Position numbers and translations under genes: made by a program | Shown here: in pieces, positions 54,499 to 63,102 of the stretch | Numbering within the stretch: position 1 is the first letter of the stretch | Layout of the letters: each line of letters begins with the position of its first letter | DNA from: JALSRK01 sp964461995 | GTDB taxonomy: Bacteria; Acidobacteriota; Terriglobia; Bryobacterales; Bryobacteraceae | NCBI GenBank assembly: GCA_964461995.1 | Contig: CAYWXL010000015.1 | Coordinates: 1-64,000 of the forward strand | Direction: 5' to 3' | DNA: 64,000 bases | Notes under the pieces: generated by a model | Database searches by the model: none | Told to the model about the DNA's origin: nothing | What the model saw: only the letters and a program-made list of their open reading frames with translations

Positions 54499-56091
54499 TC
54501 AGCGGAAGACAATCAGATCGTGAATAACGATGTCCCGGCCCTTTTTCTCTTCCTTGGAGCCTTCATAGGGCTCTCCCCGAACCACCACGCGGAGGGTGTG
54601 GCGCCCGGGCTCTAGGCCGAAGCGGTGGAAGAGGCTCTCCCCGCCGCGCTCACCGTCTTCCATGTAGGCGTCGATCGTCACTGGAGCCGCGTCATCGAGG
54701 TAGACATCGGCCTTGCCGCCGGACGTCAGGTAAGCCCCGGTGAGAATGAACCCCGTGCCGTCGAAGCTGATGGCAGCCTCCGCTCCTTTCCGCCAGGCTC
54801 GTTTCATGCCCTCGCGTTTGCGCCCGCCGCGGGCCGTGTGGGTCACCCAGCGGCCTTTCCAGCTCCAACGCTCGTCGCTGCTGGATATCCGCTCAACCGG
54901 CGTCCCGTAGTCATCCCAGACCTCAAGGGGCGGCGGTTCCGGCTGCTGCGTCGGCACCACCAGTTTGTCACCCAGAAACTTGCCGCCGTGCAACTGCGCC
55001 AGTTCGATGGCCCGCTGCGTAGTCGCCTCAACGATCGTCCTCAAGCTGTGGTTCGTGTAACTGAATTTCTCGTTCTCGATTTCTGGTATCGCGGCTTTGA
55101 ACTTTTCGGGGATACGCTCGTAACCGTAAACCACTCCCAGTACGCCGCCGGCGGTAGCCGGGTTACAGTCGGAATCCTGGCCGGCGCGGGTCGCCACCCG
55201 GAGCGTCTTCTCGAAGTCGCCGCCGCCGTAAAGCAATCCCAACGCCACGTAGGCGCCATTGATCTTCGCGTCGATATTGAACGGCTCCAGCGCCCCGCCC
55301 GGACAGGCATCGCGCCGGTCCCATTTCTCCTGGATGAGATGCCAGACGGCGGTCCAGTCATCGGGGTGTTCGCGAGACCACACCAAGGTATCTCGGATGA
55401 TCTGTGCATAGGGGCTTTCTGGCGGCAGGCAGGCCAGGCCCGCCTCTACCAACTTGCGGGGATCGCTTTCGAAGAAGGCCGCCGCGTACATCCCCGAGAC
55501 GAACATCCCTCCGTAGATACCGTCGCCGTAATTCATTATCCGGCCGGCTCTCAGGCAGTAGTCGTTCGTAGCGCGGGGCATGCCAGGGGCCATCAGGCCG
55601 ATGAAATCCGCTTCGATCTGGAAGTCGATGTCGTTTGCGTGGGCGTTGTAACGCGGATGGCCTGCCTCCGCCGCCGGGATACCCCGGCGCAGGTTTCGCC
55701 GCCCCACCAGGTTCGCGTGCCACAGCCGGTAGCGACTGTTCCGGAACATTTCGCCGAAGTCTTTGGTCGTCGCGCGCAGGCCTTTTTTCTCCAGCACCTC
55801 GGCGAAGGTCATGTCCACATAGATGTCATCCTGACGGAGCGAGTTCTTCACCCGCTCTGGCGTCCACTCCGGAATTTGGTCCTCGGGGATGATCTCCCCT
55901 TTCCAGCGGAACTCGGTGGGGGCGCCGTAACTGACGCCGATCATTTGCCCCGCCCAGCCTCCTTTTATCTTGTCCTGAAGCTGCGCCAGGGAGATTTCGC
56001 GCCAGGTGGGCTGCGGGGGCTCGCTCTGGCGTCCGCAAGAACTCAGCAACAGGCATCCGGCGGCAGCTAACCTGCCAAGCGTCATCTGCAT
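54499..56091 (-). CDS. Exported lipoprotein of the ADP-ribosylglycohydrolase family
   Basis: The 530-residue protein begins with a lipoprotein signal (MQMTLGRLAAAGCLLLSSCG; lipobox cysteine C19 in LSSC). An ADP-ribosylglycohydrolase-type fold follows: GGWAGQMIGVSYGAPTEF near residue 43, QDDIYVDM near 86, HANDIDFQIEADF near 150, and TRAGQDSDCNPATAGGVLG near 305, which correspond to the metal-binding acidic clusters. The last 130 residues look like a beta-sandwich binding domain. Known members remove ADP-ribose in the cytoplasm; an exported lipoprotein form suggests another substrate. The start at the MQMT methionine gives a proper signal. Confidence 0.82.
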   Translation of the reverse strand: MQMTLGRLAAAGCLLLSSCGRQSEPPQPTWREISLAQLQDKIKGGWAGQMIGVSYGAPTEFRWKGEIIPEDQIPEWTPERVKNSLRQDDIYVDMTFAEVLEKKGLRATTKDFGEMFRNSRYRLWHANLVGRRNLRRGIPAAEAGHPRYNAHANDIDFQIEADFIGLMAPGMPRATNDYCLRAGRIMNYGDGIYGGMFVSGMYAAAFFESDPRKLVEAGLACLPPESPYAQIIRDTLVWSREHPDDWTAVWHLIQEKWDRRDACPGGALEPFNIDAKINGAYVALGLLYGGGDFEKTLRVATRAGQDSDCNPATAGGVLGVVYGYERIPEKFKAAIPEIENEKFSYTNHSLRTIVEATTQRAIELAQLHGGKFLGDKLVVPTQQPEPPPLEVWDDYGTPVERISSSDERWSWKGRWVTHTARGGRKREGMKRAWRKGAEAAISFDGTGFILTGAYLTSGGKADVYLDDAAPVTIDAYMEDGERGGESLFHRFGLEPGRHTLRVVVRGEPYEGSKEEKKGRDIVIHDLIVFR

Positions 56092-56151
56092 GACGCCGAA
56101 AGTAACAAACCCCCGGTTGCGTGTCAAAAACGTCCGCTCAATGGGGTGAGC

Positions 56152-56547
56152 CTACGCTGCGGAGGCGCCGCCCGCTTCCTGGCCGGATGTGGCGCCGGGC
56201 CCTTCACCGGCCGCCGGCGCCGGAGCGGACTCGGTCTCGGAAGTGGGCGTGGCGCCCCATTCCTTCGGCATCACGATCCAGCAGATCAGATAGGCAATGA
56301 AGCCCACGCCGGTGAACAACGCCGCGCACAGCCAGATGATCCGCATCAGCGTCACGTCTACGTCCAGGTAGTCGGCGAACCCGGCGCAGACACCCGCGAT
56401 GCTTTTCTTGTGCATCGGACGCACCAGCCGCTTTCCGGTGGCGTTCTGGAAAACGGGCCGCGGCGCGCGCCCCCTGACAGGTTTTCCGCACGTGGGACAG
56501 TAGTTGTGGCTCTCGGCGAGTTCCTGACCGCAGGCGGTGCAGTACAT
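56152..56547 (-). CDS. PspC-domain protein with N-terminal zinc ribbon
   Basis: An N-terminal zinc ribbon (CTACGQELAESHNYCPTCG) is followed by a PspC domain (IAGVCAGFADYLDVDVTLMRIIWL, then a hydrophobic helix CAALFTGVGFIAYLICWIVMP). PspC-type proteins respond to membrane stress. The C-terminal tail is rich in Ala, Gly and Pro. The gene is alone between the lipoprotein and DUF192 genes on the minus strand. Its binding partner is unknown. Confidence 0.88.
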   Translation of the reverse strand: MYCTACGQELAESHNYCPTCGKPVRGRAPRPVFQNATGKRLVRPMHKKSIAGVCAGFADYLDVDVTLMRIIWLCAALFTGVGFIAYLICWIVMPKEWGATPTSETESAPAPAAGEGPGATSGQEAGGASAA

Positions 56548-56620
56548 GGTCGCTTCTCCTCTCTCACCAATGGTACGCCGCCGCCCCGTGGTTTGTTCCC
56601 CCGGATTGGGGGAGCGGGCG

Positions 56621-56965
56621 TCAATCGCGCTCGAACGCCAAGTGGTCTCCTGGCCGCGTACCCGTCTCCCGGGCGACTCCGGCGGGCAACTCTAGGACGG
56701 AGTGCGCCCTCAGACAGACTGAAATGCGCCACGGCGGCACGGCGTGGCGGACCTTGACCACTCGCTTGTGCTTATTCAGAAAAAGCAAGTCGATGGGAAA
56801 CTTCATCCAGAACGTATGCACCGCCTCGCACGGAACGATCCACAGCCCCTCGCCTCGGGGCAGGCTTTCACGCCTCAGTAGCCCTTGGCGGCGGGCTGCG
56901 CTGGTGTTGGCCACGGCCGCCTTGTCAGCCAGAACGACGTCTCTGGTTATGTTCCTGATGCGCAT
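56621..56965 (-). CDS. DUF192-family protein
   Basis: The 114-residue protein has the DUF192 pattern ADKAAVANTSAARRQGLLRRESLP, then LWIVPCEAVHTFWMKFPIDLLFLNKHKRVVKV, and ends with VLELPAGVARETGTRPGD. No signal peptide is seen in this form. The family is widespread with no established reaction. It precedes the PspC gene on the minus strand with a 73-bp gap. Confidence 0.85.
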   Translation of the reverse strand: MRIRNITRDVVLADKAAVANTSAARRQGLLRRESLPRGEGLWIVPCEAVHTFWMKFPIDLLFLNKHKRVVKVRHAVPPWRISVCLRAHSVLELPAGVARETGTRPGDHLAFERD

Positions 56966-57053
56966 CGCTCGGCGCTATCCGAAAGCCCCATAGTACTTCG
57001 GCCGGCCGTTTCCGGGCCTTTAGGCCGCTGGATCTCCTCGCCGCAGGCATACG

Positions 57054-57081
57054 TTTTGCGCCCCGAGGTTTCCGCTATAGA
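57054..57081 (+). promoter_or_regulatory. Candidate promoter of the aldo/keto reductase gene
   Basis: TTTTGC at 57054-57059 and TATAGA at 57076-57081 are separated by 16 bp. The -10 is good and the -35 is weak. Confidence 0.4.
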
Positions 57082-57128
57082 ATGAATGCAAATTGCAGGC
57101 CTGAAGGGCGTGCTAATAAGGAGGCCCC

Positions 57129-58223
57129 ATGAGCCGCCGTATGACTCGCCGCGAGTTCACTAAGGGAATCGCCGCCGCCGGGATCATCGGCGTCGGAGGA
57201 GCCGGCGCCCGGGAACATCAGACGGGCAAGATTCTCAACTACAACGAGAACATGGAGTACCGGCCCCTGGGCAAGACCGGGCTGCTCGTCTCCGCCGTTT
57301 GCCTGGGAGGCCACTGGAAACGGCTGGACACCGTCCTCGGACCCGGCTTCGTCGGGGAAGGCTACAAGAAGGAAGACTTCGACAACGTCAACGACCCCGC
57401 CTTCATCAAGAACCGCACCGAAGTGGTCAGCCGGGCGATCGATCTTGGCATCAACTACGTGGACGCCTGCGCTGGTCCGGAGATCCTCGCTTACGCCAAA
57501 GCCCTCCGTGGCCGCCGCGACAAGATGTACTTCGGCTACTCCTGGCACGTTCGGGAATCGCGCTTCGAAGAGTTTCGCACCGCGCCGGCCTTGCTCAAAG
57601 GGCTGGATGAGGGAATGCGGGAGGCCGGGCTCGACTACATCGACCTTTGGCGCATCTCGCTGCCCATGACCGGGGTACGGTCACTCAGCGAGCTCAAACG
57701 CGTGGAGGAAGGTGCGGCGGAGGCGTTGTATCAAGCGAAAAAGGCGGGCAAGATTCGGATCGGAGGCGTGTCGAGCCACAACCGGACCTGGCTCACCCAG
57801 CTCATCAGGCAATACCCGGAACAGATCGAGGTCGTTCTGTTCCCGTATACGGCCGCCACGAAGCGGCTTCCGGTGGATAGTATCTTCGATGTCGTGAAGG
57901 AGTACAAGGTCGGCGTCTTCGGGATCAAGCCGTTCGCCGATAACTCTTTGTTCGTCGGGGACAGCTCCCTGGACAGCCCTTACCGCGAGGAAGACGACCG
58001 GCGGGCCCGGCTCGCCATCCGCTACATTCTCAATAACCCGGCGATCACGGCCCCGATCCCCGGACTGATCAACACCCATCAGGTGGACAACGCGGCCCGC
58101 GCCGTCCGGGAGCGGCGGGAGCTGGATCTGGGGGAGAAAGCCGAACTTGAGGCGTTCGGCAAACGGATGTGGACGAACCTCCGCCCCCAGTACCGCTGGC
58201 TCCGGGACTGGGAATACGTCTGA
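57129..58223 (+). CDS. Tat-exported aldo/keto reductase
   Basis: A twin-arginine signal (TRREFTKGIAAAGIIG) precedes an AKR barrel: MEYRPLGKTGLLVSAVCLGG near residue 42, GINYVDACAGP near 102, and later segments with IRIGGVSSHNRTWL and PFADNSLFVGDSS. NAD(P)H-dependent aldo/keto reductases reduce sugars and other carbonyls. The usual catalytic tyrosine near GINxxDTAxxY is not obvious (DACAGPEILAYAK), so activity is uncertain. An AAGGAGG Shine-Dalgarno precedes the ATG. Exported AKR-like proteins are common in this phylum. Confidence 0.84.
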   Translation: MSRRMTRREFTKGIAAAGIIGVGGAGAREHQTGKILNYNENMEYRPLGKTGLLVSAVCLGGHWKRLDTVLGPGFVGEGYKKEDFDNVNDPAFIKNRTEVVSRAIDLGINYVDACAGPEILAYAKALRGRRDKMYFGYSWHVRESRFEEFRTAPALLKGLDEGMREAGLDYIDLWRISLPMTGVRSLSELKRVEEGAAEALYQAKKAGKIRIGGVSSHNRTWLTQLIRQYPEQIEVVLFPYTAATKRLPVDSIFDVVKEYKVGVFGIKPFADNSLFVGDSSLDSPYREEDDRRARLAIRYILNNPAITAPIPGLINTHQVDNAARAVRERRELDLGEKAELEAFGKRMWTNLRPQYRWLRDWEYV

Positions 58224-58323
58224 CCCCCTCCCCGCCCGGCAGCGGCCAGTTTCTCCCATAAACCGCGACTTTTGCGTCCGTCTCGTCATCCAATTCTCGA
58301 AAGACTCTTGTGGAGGGAAACGC

Positions 58324-58875
58324 ATGCGATATTCCGCACCAGTTCTGATGGGCTGCGTCGCCGCCTTCTTGGCGCTGGACGCCCAGTCGGCTGAACCGAA
58401 GAGGGCAGAGGCCGTCATACAGGCCTGTCGCGAGGGGGAAAAGATCAGCGGCAAAGCCACGCTGATCGAGGAAGTCAGCGACGAGGGGATCAAGAAGGTA
58501 ACCGTCCGTATCGAAGTTCAGGGCCTCAAAGACGGCAAGCACGCCGTCCACATCCACGAGAAAGGCACGTGCACGCCGTGCGGGGCCGCCGCCGGGCACT
58601 TTGACCCGGGCCCAAACTCCAACTCCAACCCGGATGGCAACCACCCGTTTCATATGGGCGATCTGATTAACATCGATGTCCACAATGGCCGCGGGGTTCT
58701 CGAAACCGTAACTACACGCGTCACCCTTTCCCCCGGCCCGCTCAGCCTCTTCGACGCCGACGGCAGCGCGTTCATCATCCACGACAAGCTGGACACTTAC
58801 TGCCCCGAGGGAGCAACAAAGGGGTGCGCCGGGGGCTCTCGGGCCGCTTGCGGGATCATCAAGCCGGTCAACTGA
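58324..58875 (+). CDS. sodC: Exported Cu/Zn superoxide dismutase
   Basis: After a signal peptide, the protein has the Cu ligands H76, H78, H92 and H153 and the Zn ligands H92, H107, H110 and D113, in HAVHIHEKGTC, GHFDP, NHPFHMGDL and IIHDKLDTY. Arg173 in the GSRAACGII segment is the substrate-guiding residue, and cysteines C83 and C176 can form the usual disulfide. It removes superoxide in the periplasm. The gene starts 100 bp after the AKR gene, and a PPC-domain protein follows on the same strand. Confidence 0.93.
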   Translation: MRYSAPVLMGCVAAFLALDAQSAEPKRAEAVIQACREGEKISGKATLIEEVSDEGIKKVTVRIEVQGLKDGKHAVHIHEKGTCTPCGAAAGHFDPGPNSNSNPDGNHPFHMGDLINIDVHNGRGVLETVTTRVTLSPGPLSLFDADGSAFIIHDKLDTYCPEGATKGCAGGSRAACGIIKPVN

Positions 58876-58943
58876 CGGCTTTTCCGCGCGAGCGCTGTCG
58901 GTCCGGCTGGTCCCGCGGCGCCTTCCACGGTAGACTGGCGGGC

Positions 58944-59495
58944 ATGAAAGAACGACTGCTCGCTGTTTGCCTGCTCCTTGCCTGGCCGGCGGCGCTGCCA
59001 GCCGAGCGGACGGTCCGGGAAATTACGACCGCCGCCGATCCCCAGAATGACGCCAGACCCAACAGCGACGCCGTGCCGGAAGTCTACGCCATTCCGGCGC
59101 GCATCGAGAAAGTCTTGGTGCTGCGTTTCAAGTACAAATCCGATCTGCTGGAAGGGTTACGGCAGATGGTGAAGAAGCACAGCATCCGGAACGCGGTAAT
59201 CCTTGCCGGCGCCGGCTCGGTGCGCGGCTACCACGTCCACGCCGTCAGCAACGCGGAATTTCCGTCGAAGAACGTCTTTGTGAAGGACCCTGCGCACCCG
59301 GCCGACATCGTCAGTATGAACGGCTACATCATCGACGGCCGCGTCCACGCCCACATTACGCTCGCTGACCGCGACAAAGCTTTCGGTGGGCATCTGGAGC
59401 CCGGAACCGATGTGTTTACTTTCGCCATCGTTACCCTCGGCGTTTTCGGCGATGAAGTGACATTGGACCGAGTGGACGACAAAACTTACCGGTAG
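58944..59495 (+). CDS. Exported PPC/DUF296-domain protein
   Basis: A signal peptide (MKERLLAVCLLLAWPAALPA) is followed by a PPC (DUF296) domain. Typical parts are EKVLVLRFKYKSDLLEGLRQM near residue 53, AVILAGAGSVRGYHVH, and HITLADRDKAFGGHLEPGTDVFTFAIVTLGV. PPC domains usually occur in DNA-binding plant proteins and in small bacterial proteins, where they form trimers. An exported bacterial form has no known function. It follows sodC by 68 bp on the same strand. Confidence 0.82.
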   Translation: MKERLLAVCLLLAWPAALPAERTVREITTAADPQNDARPNSDAVPEVYAIPARIEKVLVLRFKYKSDLLEGLRQMVKKHSIRNAVILAGAGSVRGYHVHAVSNAEFPSKNVFVKDPAHPADIVSMNGYIIDGRVHAHITLADRDKAFGGHLEPGTDVFTFAIVTLGVFGDEVTLDRVDDKTYR

Positions 59496-59774
59496 CTTCG
59501 TACCGGTACCCGCGGGCCTCCCCCGCGTCCGGTGAATGGGGCTGCCGATGTAGACTAGTAATAGAGGGCGAGGGCGGCTAGTCAAAGCAGTGCGGGCGGA
59601 GCGCCGGTCCCTCCTTGGACGCAGTCACGTGGCCGCGGACGCCCACCAAGCGGTCACGAGCCAAGACATGCCGGTCCTCCGCCTGCTCCAGTTCGCCGGT
59701 TTCGTGACCACGTCGGCTGCCGGCCCAAGTTCTAGAGTCTCTCACCCAGACGCTCCGCGCAAGAGGCAACCGGC

Positions 59775-59819
59775 AAAAAAGAGGGGCCACCCCAGGACAC
59801 AGCCCGGGTATGGCCCTCT
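59775..59819 (-). terminator. Intrinsic terminator downstream of the OmpA-like gene
   Basis: On the minus strand AGAGGGCCA and TGGCCCCTCT form a stem with one bulged base around a GC-rich loop, followed by TTTTTT. It lies about 70 bases after the stop of the OmpA-like gene. The rest of 59496-59887 shows no gene I could support. Confidence 0.8.
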
Positions 59820-59887
59820 CATCGTCGGCGAGGGAAGAACAGATGCTTTGCTGAGCCTTCCAGCGGGGCTCGCTCGGGCGGCCAGGA

Positions 59888-60637
59888 CTAAAGACCGGCC
59901 GCCAGTGGCGGAACGTTGGCTTTGTACACCGTCACCTCCACCCGGCGGTTCATCTTGCGCCCTTCCCGAGTCGTATTGTCGGCGGCCGGGTTCTCGCTGC
60001 CGAGGCCCGCGGTGAAGATGCGGTGGAGCGGAATGTTGTGTTGCGTGATCAGATAGCGTACGACAGCTTGTGCCCGCTTCTCGCTAAGCGCCAGGTTGTA
60101 GTCGGGATCTCCGGTCTTGTCGGTGAAGCCGCGAACCTCGATGACGAACGGCGCGTCGTCTGCCAGTTGAGACGCCGCAGCGTCGAGTTTCATCTTCGCT
60201 TCGTCGCTCAGCTTGCTGCTCTCGAAGGCGAACAGGACCGTTTCGTGAGCCACGACTTCGTAATCGTCCAAGGCCTCCAAGCGGGCGGCGAGACTGCCCA
60301 CCCCGGTAACCGCCCGGTCGGCGGTCGACTGGGCGCGCGCGGCGGCGTCCCCCGCCTTTTCTGCTTCGGCCCGCGCCATTTCCGCTGCCTGCGCGGCCTC
60401 CACCGCCTTCTGGTCCGCCGTGAGCGCATGCTCGTCAGCGAGCGAAACGTCACTTTGCAATTCCTCGATATCTTGTGAGTGCTGCTCGGAGGCCGTTTCG
60501 AGCGTGCCCACGCGCTTCGACAACGGATTGATCTTGTTCAGCACAAATTTCTTCGTGGCGCAGCCGGAAAACGCCACGGTGGCGATCATCGCTGCCACGC
60601 CCGTCGCCAAGGTCGCCGAGTGAAGTCCAAAAGCCAT
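59888..60637 (-). CDS. OmpA-family peptidoglycan-binding lipoprotein
   Basis: The 249-residue protein begins with a lipoprotein signal and lipobox AFSGC (C26). A coiled-coil stretch (about 40-110, with Ala/Glu heptads) precedes an OmpA-like domain: VLFAFESSKLSDEAKMKLD, EVRGFTDKTGDPDYNLALSEKRAQAVVRYL, and GRKMNRRVEVTVYK. The domain binds peptidoglycan, linking the outer membrane to the wall. The ATG at 60637 has AAAGGAG upstream, and longer frames start at a TTG inside an AT-rich leader. A terminator follows. Confidence 0.9.
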   Translation of the reverse strand: MAFGLHSATLATGVAAMIATVAFSGCATKKFVLNKINPLSKRVGTLETASEQHSQDIEELQSDVSLADEHALTADQKAVEAAQAAEMARAEAEKAGDAAARAQSTADRAVTGVGSLAARLEALDDYEVVAHETVLFAFESSKLSDEAKMKLDAAASQLADDAPFVIEVRGFTDKTGDPDYNLALSEKRAQAVVRYLITQHNIPLHRIFTAGLGSENPAADNTTREGRKMNRRVEVTVYKANVPPLAAGL

Positions 60638-60724
60638 CTGTGTGGTCTCCTTTCCCGCCATGTCAGTTGCAAGTTCGGGGCCAATCGAAAACTCCTTTGT
60701 ATTCAATTAGTTAACAGGAAAATG

Positions 60725-60747
60725 CGCCATGTAAATCTGACATGGCG
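60725..60747. promoter_or_regulatory. Inverted repeat between the ompA-like and mtaB genes
   Basis: CGCCATGT at 60725-60732 and ACATGGCG at 60740-60747 are perfect arms with a 7-base spacer. A third copy, CGCCATGTCAG, lies at 60656-60666 and matches the complement of CTGACATGGCG at 60737-60747. A shared operator is possible. Confidence 0.45.
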
Positions 60748-60892
60748 TGTAGAAGCGACCGTGCTTCACGGGGATGGCACGCCCTTCGCGTGGCCGCTGT
60801 CCGGCTCCAGGAGCACGCCGAGTTCTGTCTGGGCGCCGCCGGCCCTCCTCGGAGATCTCCGGCCGCCGCAACTTGCTAAGATCCTGAATAGG

Positions 60893-62197
60893 GTGGGGAA
60901 ATTCCTGATCCAGAACTTCGGCTGCCGGGCGACCCAGGCCGACGGAGCGGCCATCGAGACGCTGCTCCAGCGCCAGGGATTGGCGGAGGTGCGTGAAGCG
61001 GCTGAAGCCGACGTCGTGATCCTAAACACTTGCACCGTGACTTCCTCGGCGGACCACGACCTCCGGCAAGCTGTCCGGCGCATCCACCGCGAGAATCCCG
61101 GCGCCAGAATCCTGGTGACCGGCTGTTACGCCCAAAGGGCGCCCGAGGAGATCGCCTCCTTGCCCGGCGTCGCTTGGGTGGTGGGCAATTCCCACAAGAC
61201 CCAGATCCCCCAGATCCTTTCTGGCGGGGCCTCCGGAACTCCTTATCACGGCCAGATCTTCGTCGGCGACGTTTTCGCCCAACGCGACTTTCTCGCCGCC
61301 CCTGTCGAAGACGCTTCCGGCGACCGCACCCGCCCGAATCTCAAGATCCAGGACGGCTGCAGCAACCGCTGCTCGTTCTGCATCATCCCCTTCGTGCGCG
61401 GCCGCAGCCGTAGCATGCCCGCCGCCGAGGTGGTCCGGCAGGTTCGGGAACTGGCGAAGCACTACCGGGAGATCGTCTTGAGCGGGATCAACCTCGGCCG
61501 CTGGGGCAGGGAACCAGGCTTCGGGATGCGGTTGGCGGACTTGCTACGCCTTCTTTTGGAAGAGACGGACGTTGAGCGCCTGCGGCTGAGCTCGGTGGAG
61601 CCGATGGACTGGTCCGACGATCTGCTGGGGCTTATGGCCGACTCGCCGCGGATCGCCAAGCATGTCCATGCCCCGTTGCAGACCGGCTCGGACCGCATCC
61701 TCCGTCTAATGCGCCGGCGCTACCGCGCCCGTCATTACGCCGACCGAATTCTGAAGGCCCGCCGGATGATGCCGGACGCCGCCATCGGGGCCGACGTGAT
61801 GGTCGGCTTCCCGGGCGAGACCGACGAGGACTTCGAGGAGAACCGCCGCTTCATCGAAAGCCTCCCCTTCACCTACCTGCACGTTTTCACATACTCGGAG
61901 CGCCCAGGGACGCCAGCAGCCGACATGCCGAACCAGGTGCCGAAGCGCGTTCGCAAGGAACGCAACCGGATCCTCCGCGAGCTGGCCGCAGCCAAGAATC
62001 TCGAGTTCCGGCGGCGGTTCCTCGGACGGCGTCTTTCCGTCGTCACTCTGGGCGAGGAACGGCGGGCCCTCAGCGAGAACTACATTCCGGTGGAACTCAC
62101 CCGGCCCCGCCAACCGAACCAGATCATCGAAGTAGAGATCGGGACTCTCACCCCTGGAGGATTGCGCGAGCAAGCCCTTTTGCCCGTCCTGAGATGA
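60893..62197 (+). CDS. mtaB: tRNA t6A37 methylthiotransferase MtaB-like
   Basis: The 434-residue protein has the methylthiotransferase N-terminal domain with cluster cysteines C11 (FGCRATQADG), C47 and C78, the radical SAM motif C156-x3-C160-x2-C163 (CSNRCSFCII), and a C-terminal TRAM-like domain. It adds a methylthio group to t6A37 in tRNAs reading ANN codons. The start GTG at 60893 gives the family N-terminus (KFLIQNFGC); its Shine-Dalgarno is weak. The long open frame upstream is not supported. Confidence 0.88.
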   Translation: MGKFLIQNFGCRATQADGAAIETLLQRQGLAEVREAAEADVVILNTCTVTSSADHDLRQAVRRIHRENPGARILVTGCYAQRAPEEIASLPGVAWVVGNSHKTQIPQILSGGASGTPYHGQIFVGDVFAQRDFLAAPVEDASGDRTRPNLKIQDGCSNRCSFCIIPFVRGRSRSMPAAEVVRQVRELAKHYREIVLSGINLGRWGREPGFGMRLADLLRLLLEETDVERLRLSSVEPMDWSDDLLGLMADSPRIAKHVHAPLQTGSDRILRLMRRRYRARHYADRILKARRMMPDAAIGADVMVGFPGETDEDFEENRRFIESLPFTYLHVFTYSERPGTPAADMPNQVPKRVRKERNRILRELAAAKNLEFRRRFLGRRLSVVTLGEERRALSENYIPVELTRPRQPNQIIEVEIGTLTPGGLREQALLPVLR

Positions 62198-62207
62198 GCA
62201 GCGGCTC

Positions 62208-62972
62208 CTACCGGATTGACCGGCCCCCATCTACGGGCAACACTACCCCCGTCAGGAACGACGCTTCGTCGCTGGCGAGGAAAAGGATCGCCGCAGCTAC
62301 CTCGTCCACGGTAGCGAACCGGCCCAAAGGGTGTTTTTCGAGCAGCATGCGGCGGAACGCTTCAGGGTCTTCGGCTTTGCTGAAGGCCAGGTCCACCATG
62401 CCGGTGTGTTCCACCGTCGCCGGGCACACGCAGTTGACGCGGATCTTCTCGGCGGCGTGGTCGATCGCCATGGCGTGCGTCAAGGACACCACGCCCCCTT
62501 TGGAGGCGCAATAGGCGGCGTGCCGATGATTCCCCCGGATTCCGTTGATCGACGAAACGTTCACGATCGAGCCCCCGCCCCGGCGCCGCATCTCGCGCAC
62601 CGCGTATTTGGAACACAGAAAGACGCCCTTCAGGTTCACATCGATCGTCCGCAGAAAGTCCGCCTCGCTGGTGTCGGCCACTGTCCCATGGATCACGATG
62701 CCTGCGTTGTTCACTAGGATGTCGAGGCGCCCGAAGCGCTCCACCGCCGTATTCATCAAACGCTCCGCATCGGCTTCCCGCGTCACGTCGGCCACCACAG
62801 AAACGACCTCGCCGCCGAGGCCGGCAGCCGCTTGCGCCGTCTCCTGGGCTCGTTCTTCACGAATGTCCGCCGCCAGCACTGCTGCGCCTTCCCGCGCAAA
62901 GCGCAATGCCGTCGCCCGACCGATCCCGCTGCCGGCGCCGGTGATCACCGCAACCTTTTCTTTCAATCTCAC
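62208..62972 (-). CDS. Short-chain dehydrogenase/reductase (SDR)
   Basis: The 254-residue protein has the classical SDR motifs: TGAGSGIG near residue 11 (NAD(P) binding), NNAG near 88, a catalytic serine in VNVSSINGIRG near 140, and YCASK near 154. It is an NAD(P)-dependent oxidoreductase acting on sugars, alcohols or other small molecules; the substrate is not known. It is convergent with mtaB, 10 bp apart, and divergent from the TPR gene. No signal peptide is present, so it acts in the cytoplasm. Confidence 0.9.
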   Translation of the reverse strand: MRLKEKVAVITGAGSGIGRATALRFAREGAAVLAADIREERAQETAQAAAGLGGEVVSVVADVTREADAERLMNTAVERFGRLDILVNNAGIVIHGTVADTSEADFLRTIDVNLKGVFLCSKYAVREMRRRGGGSIVNVSSINGIRGNHRHAAYCASKGGVVSLTHAMAIDHAAEKIRVNCVCPATVEHTGMVDLAFSKAEDPEAFRRMLLEKHPLGRFATVDEVAAAILFLASDEASFLTGVVLPVDGGRSIR

Positions 62973-63102
62973 GGCCCTTATTATTTCAAGCGCAGCGCCT
63001 CGCCGGGAACCGTGCCCCGCAAGGCTGGAGGGCGGTATGGTTCGTCTACCGCCGCCCTCGCGCTACGCTGATAAGAGGAACTCGCCAAACCGGAGCGGTC
63101 CG

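Noticed and set aside
59590..60015. A plus-strand frame in the intergenic stretch before the OmpA-like gene end
   Set aside because: It spans the terminator and the 3' end of the OmpA-like gene, with arginine- and proline-rich noise and no motif.
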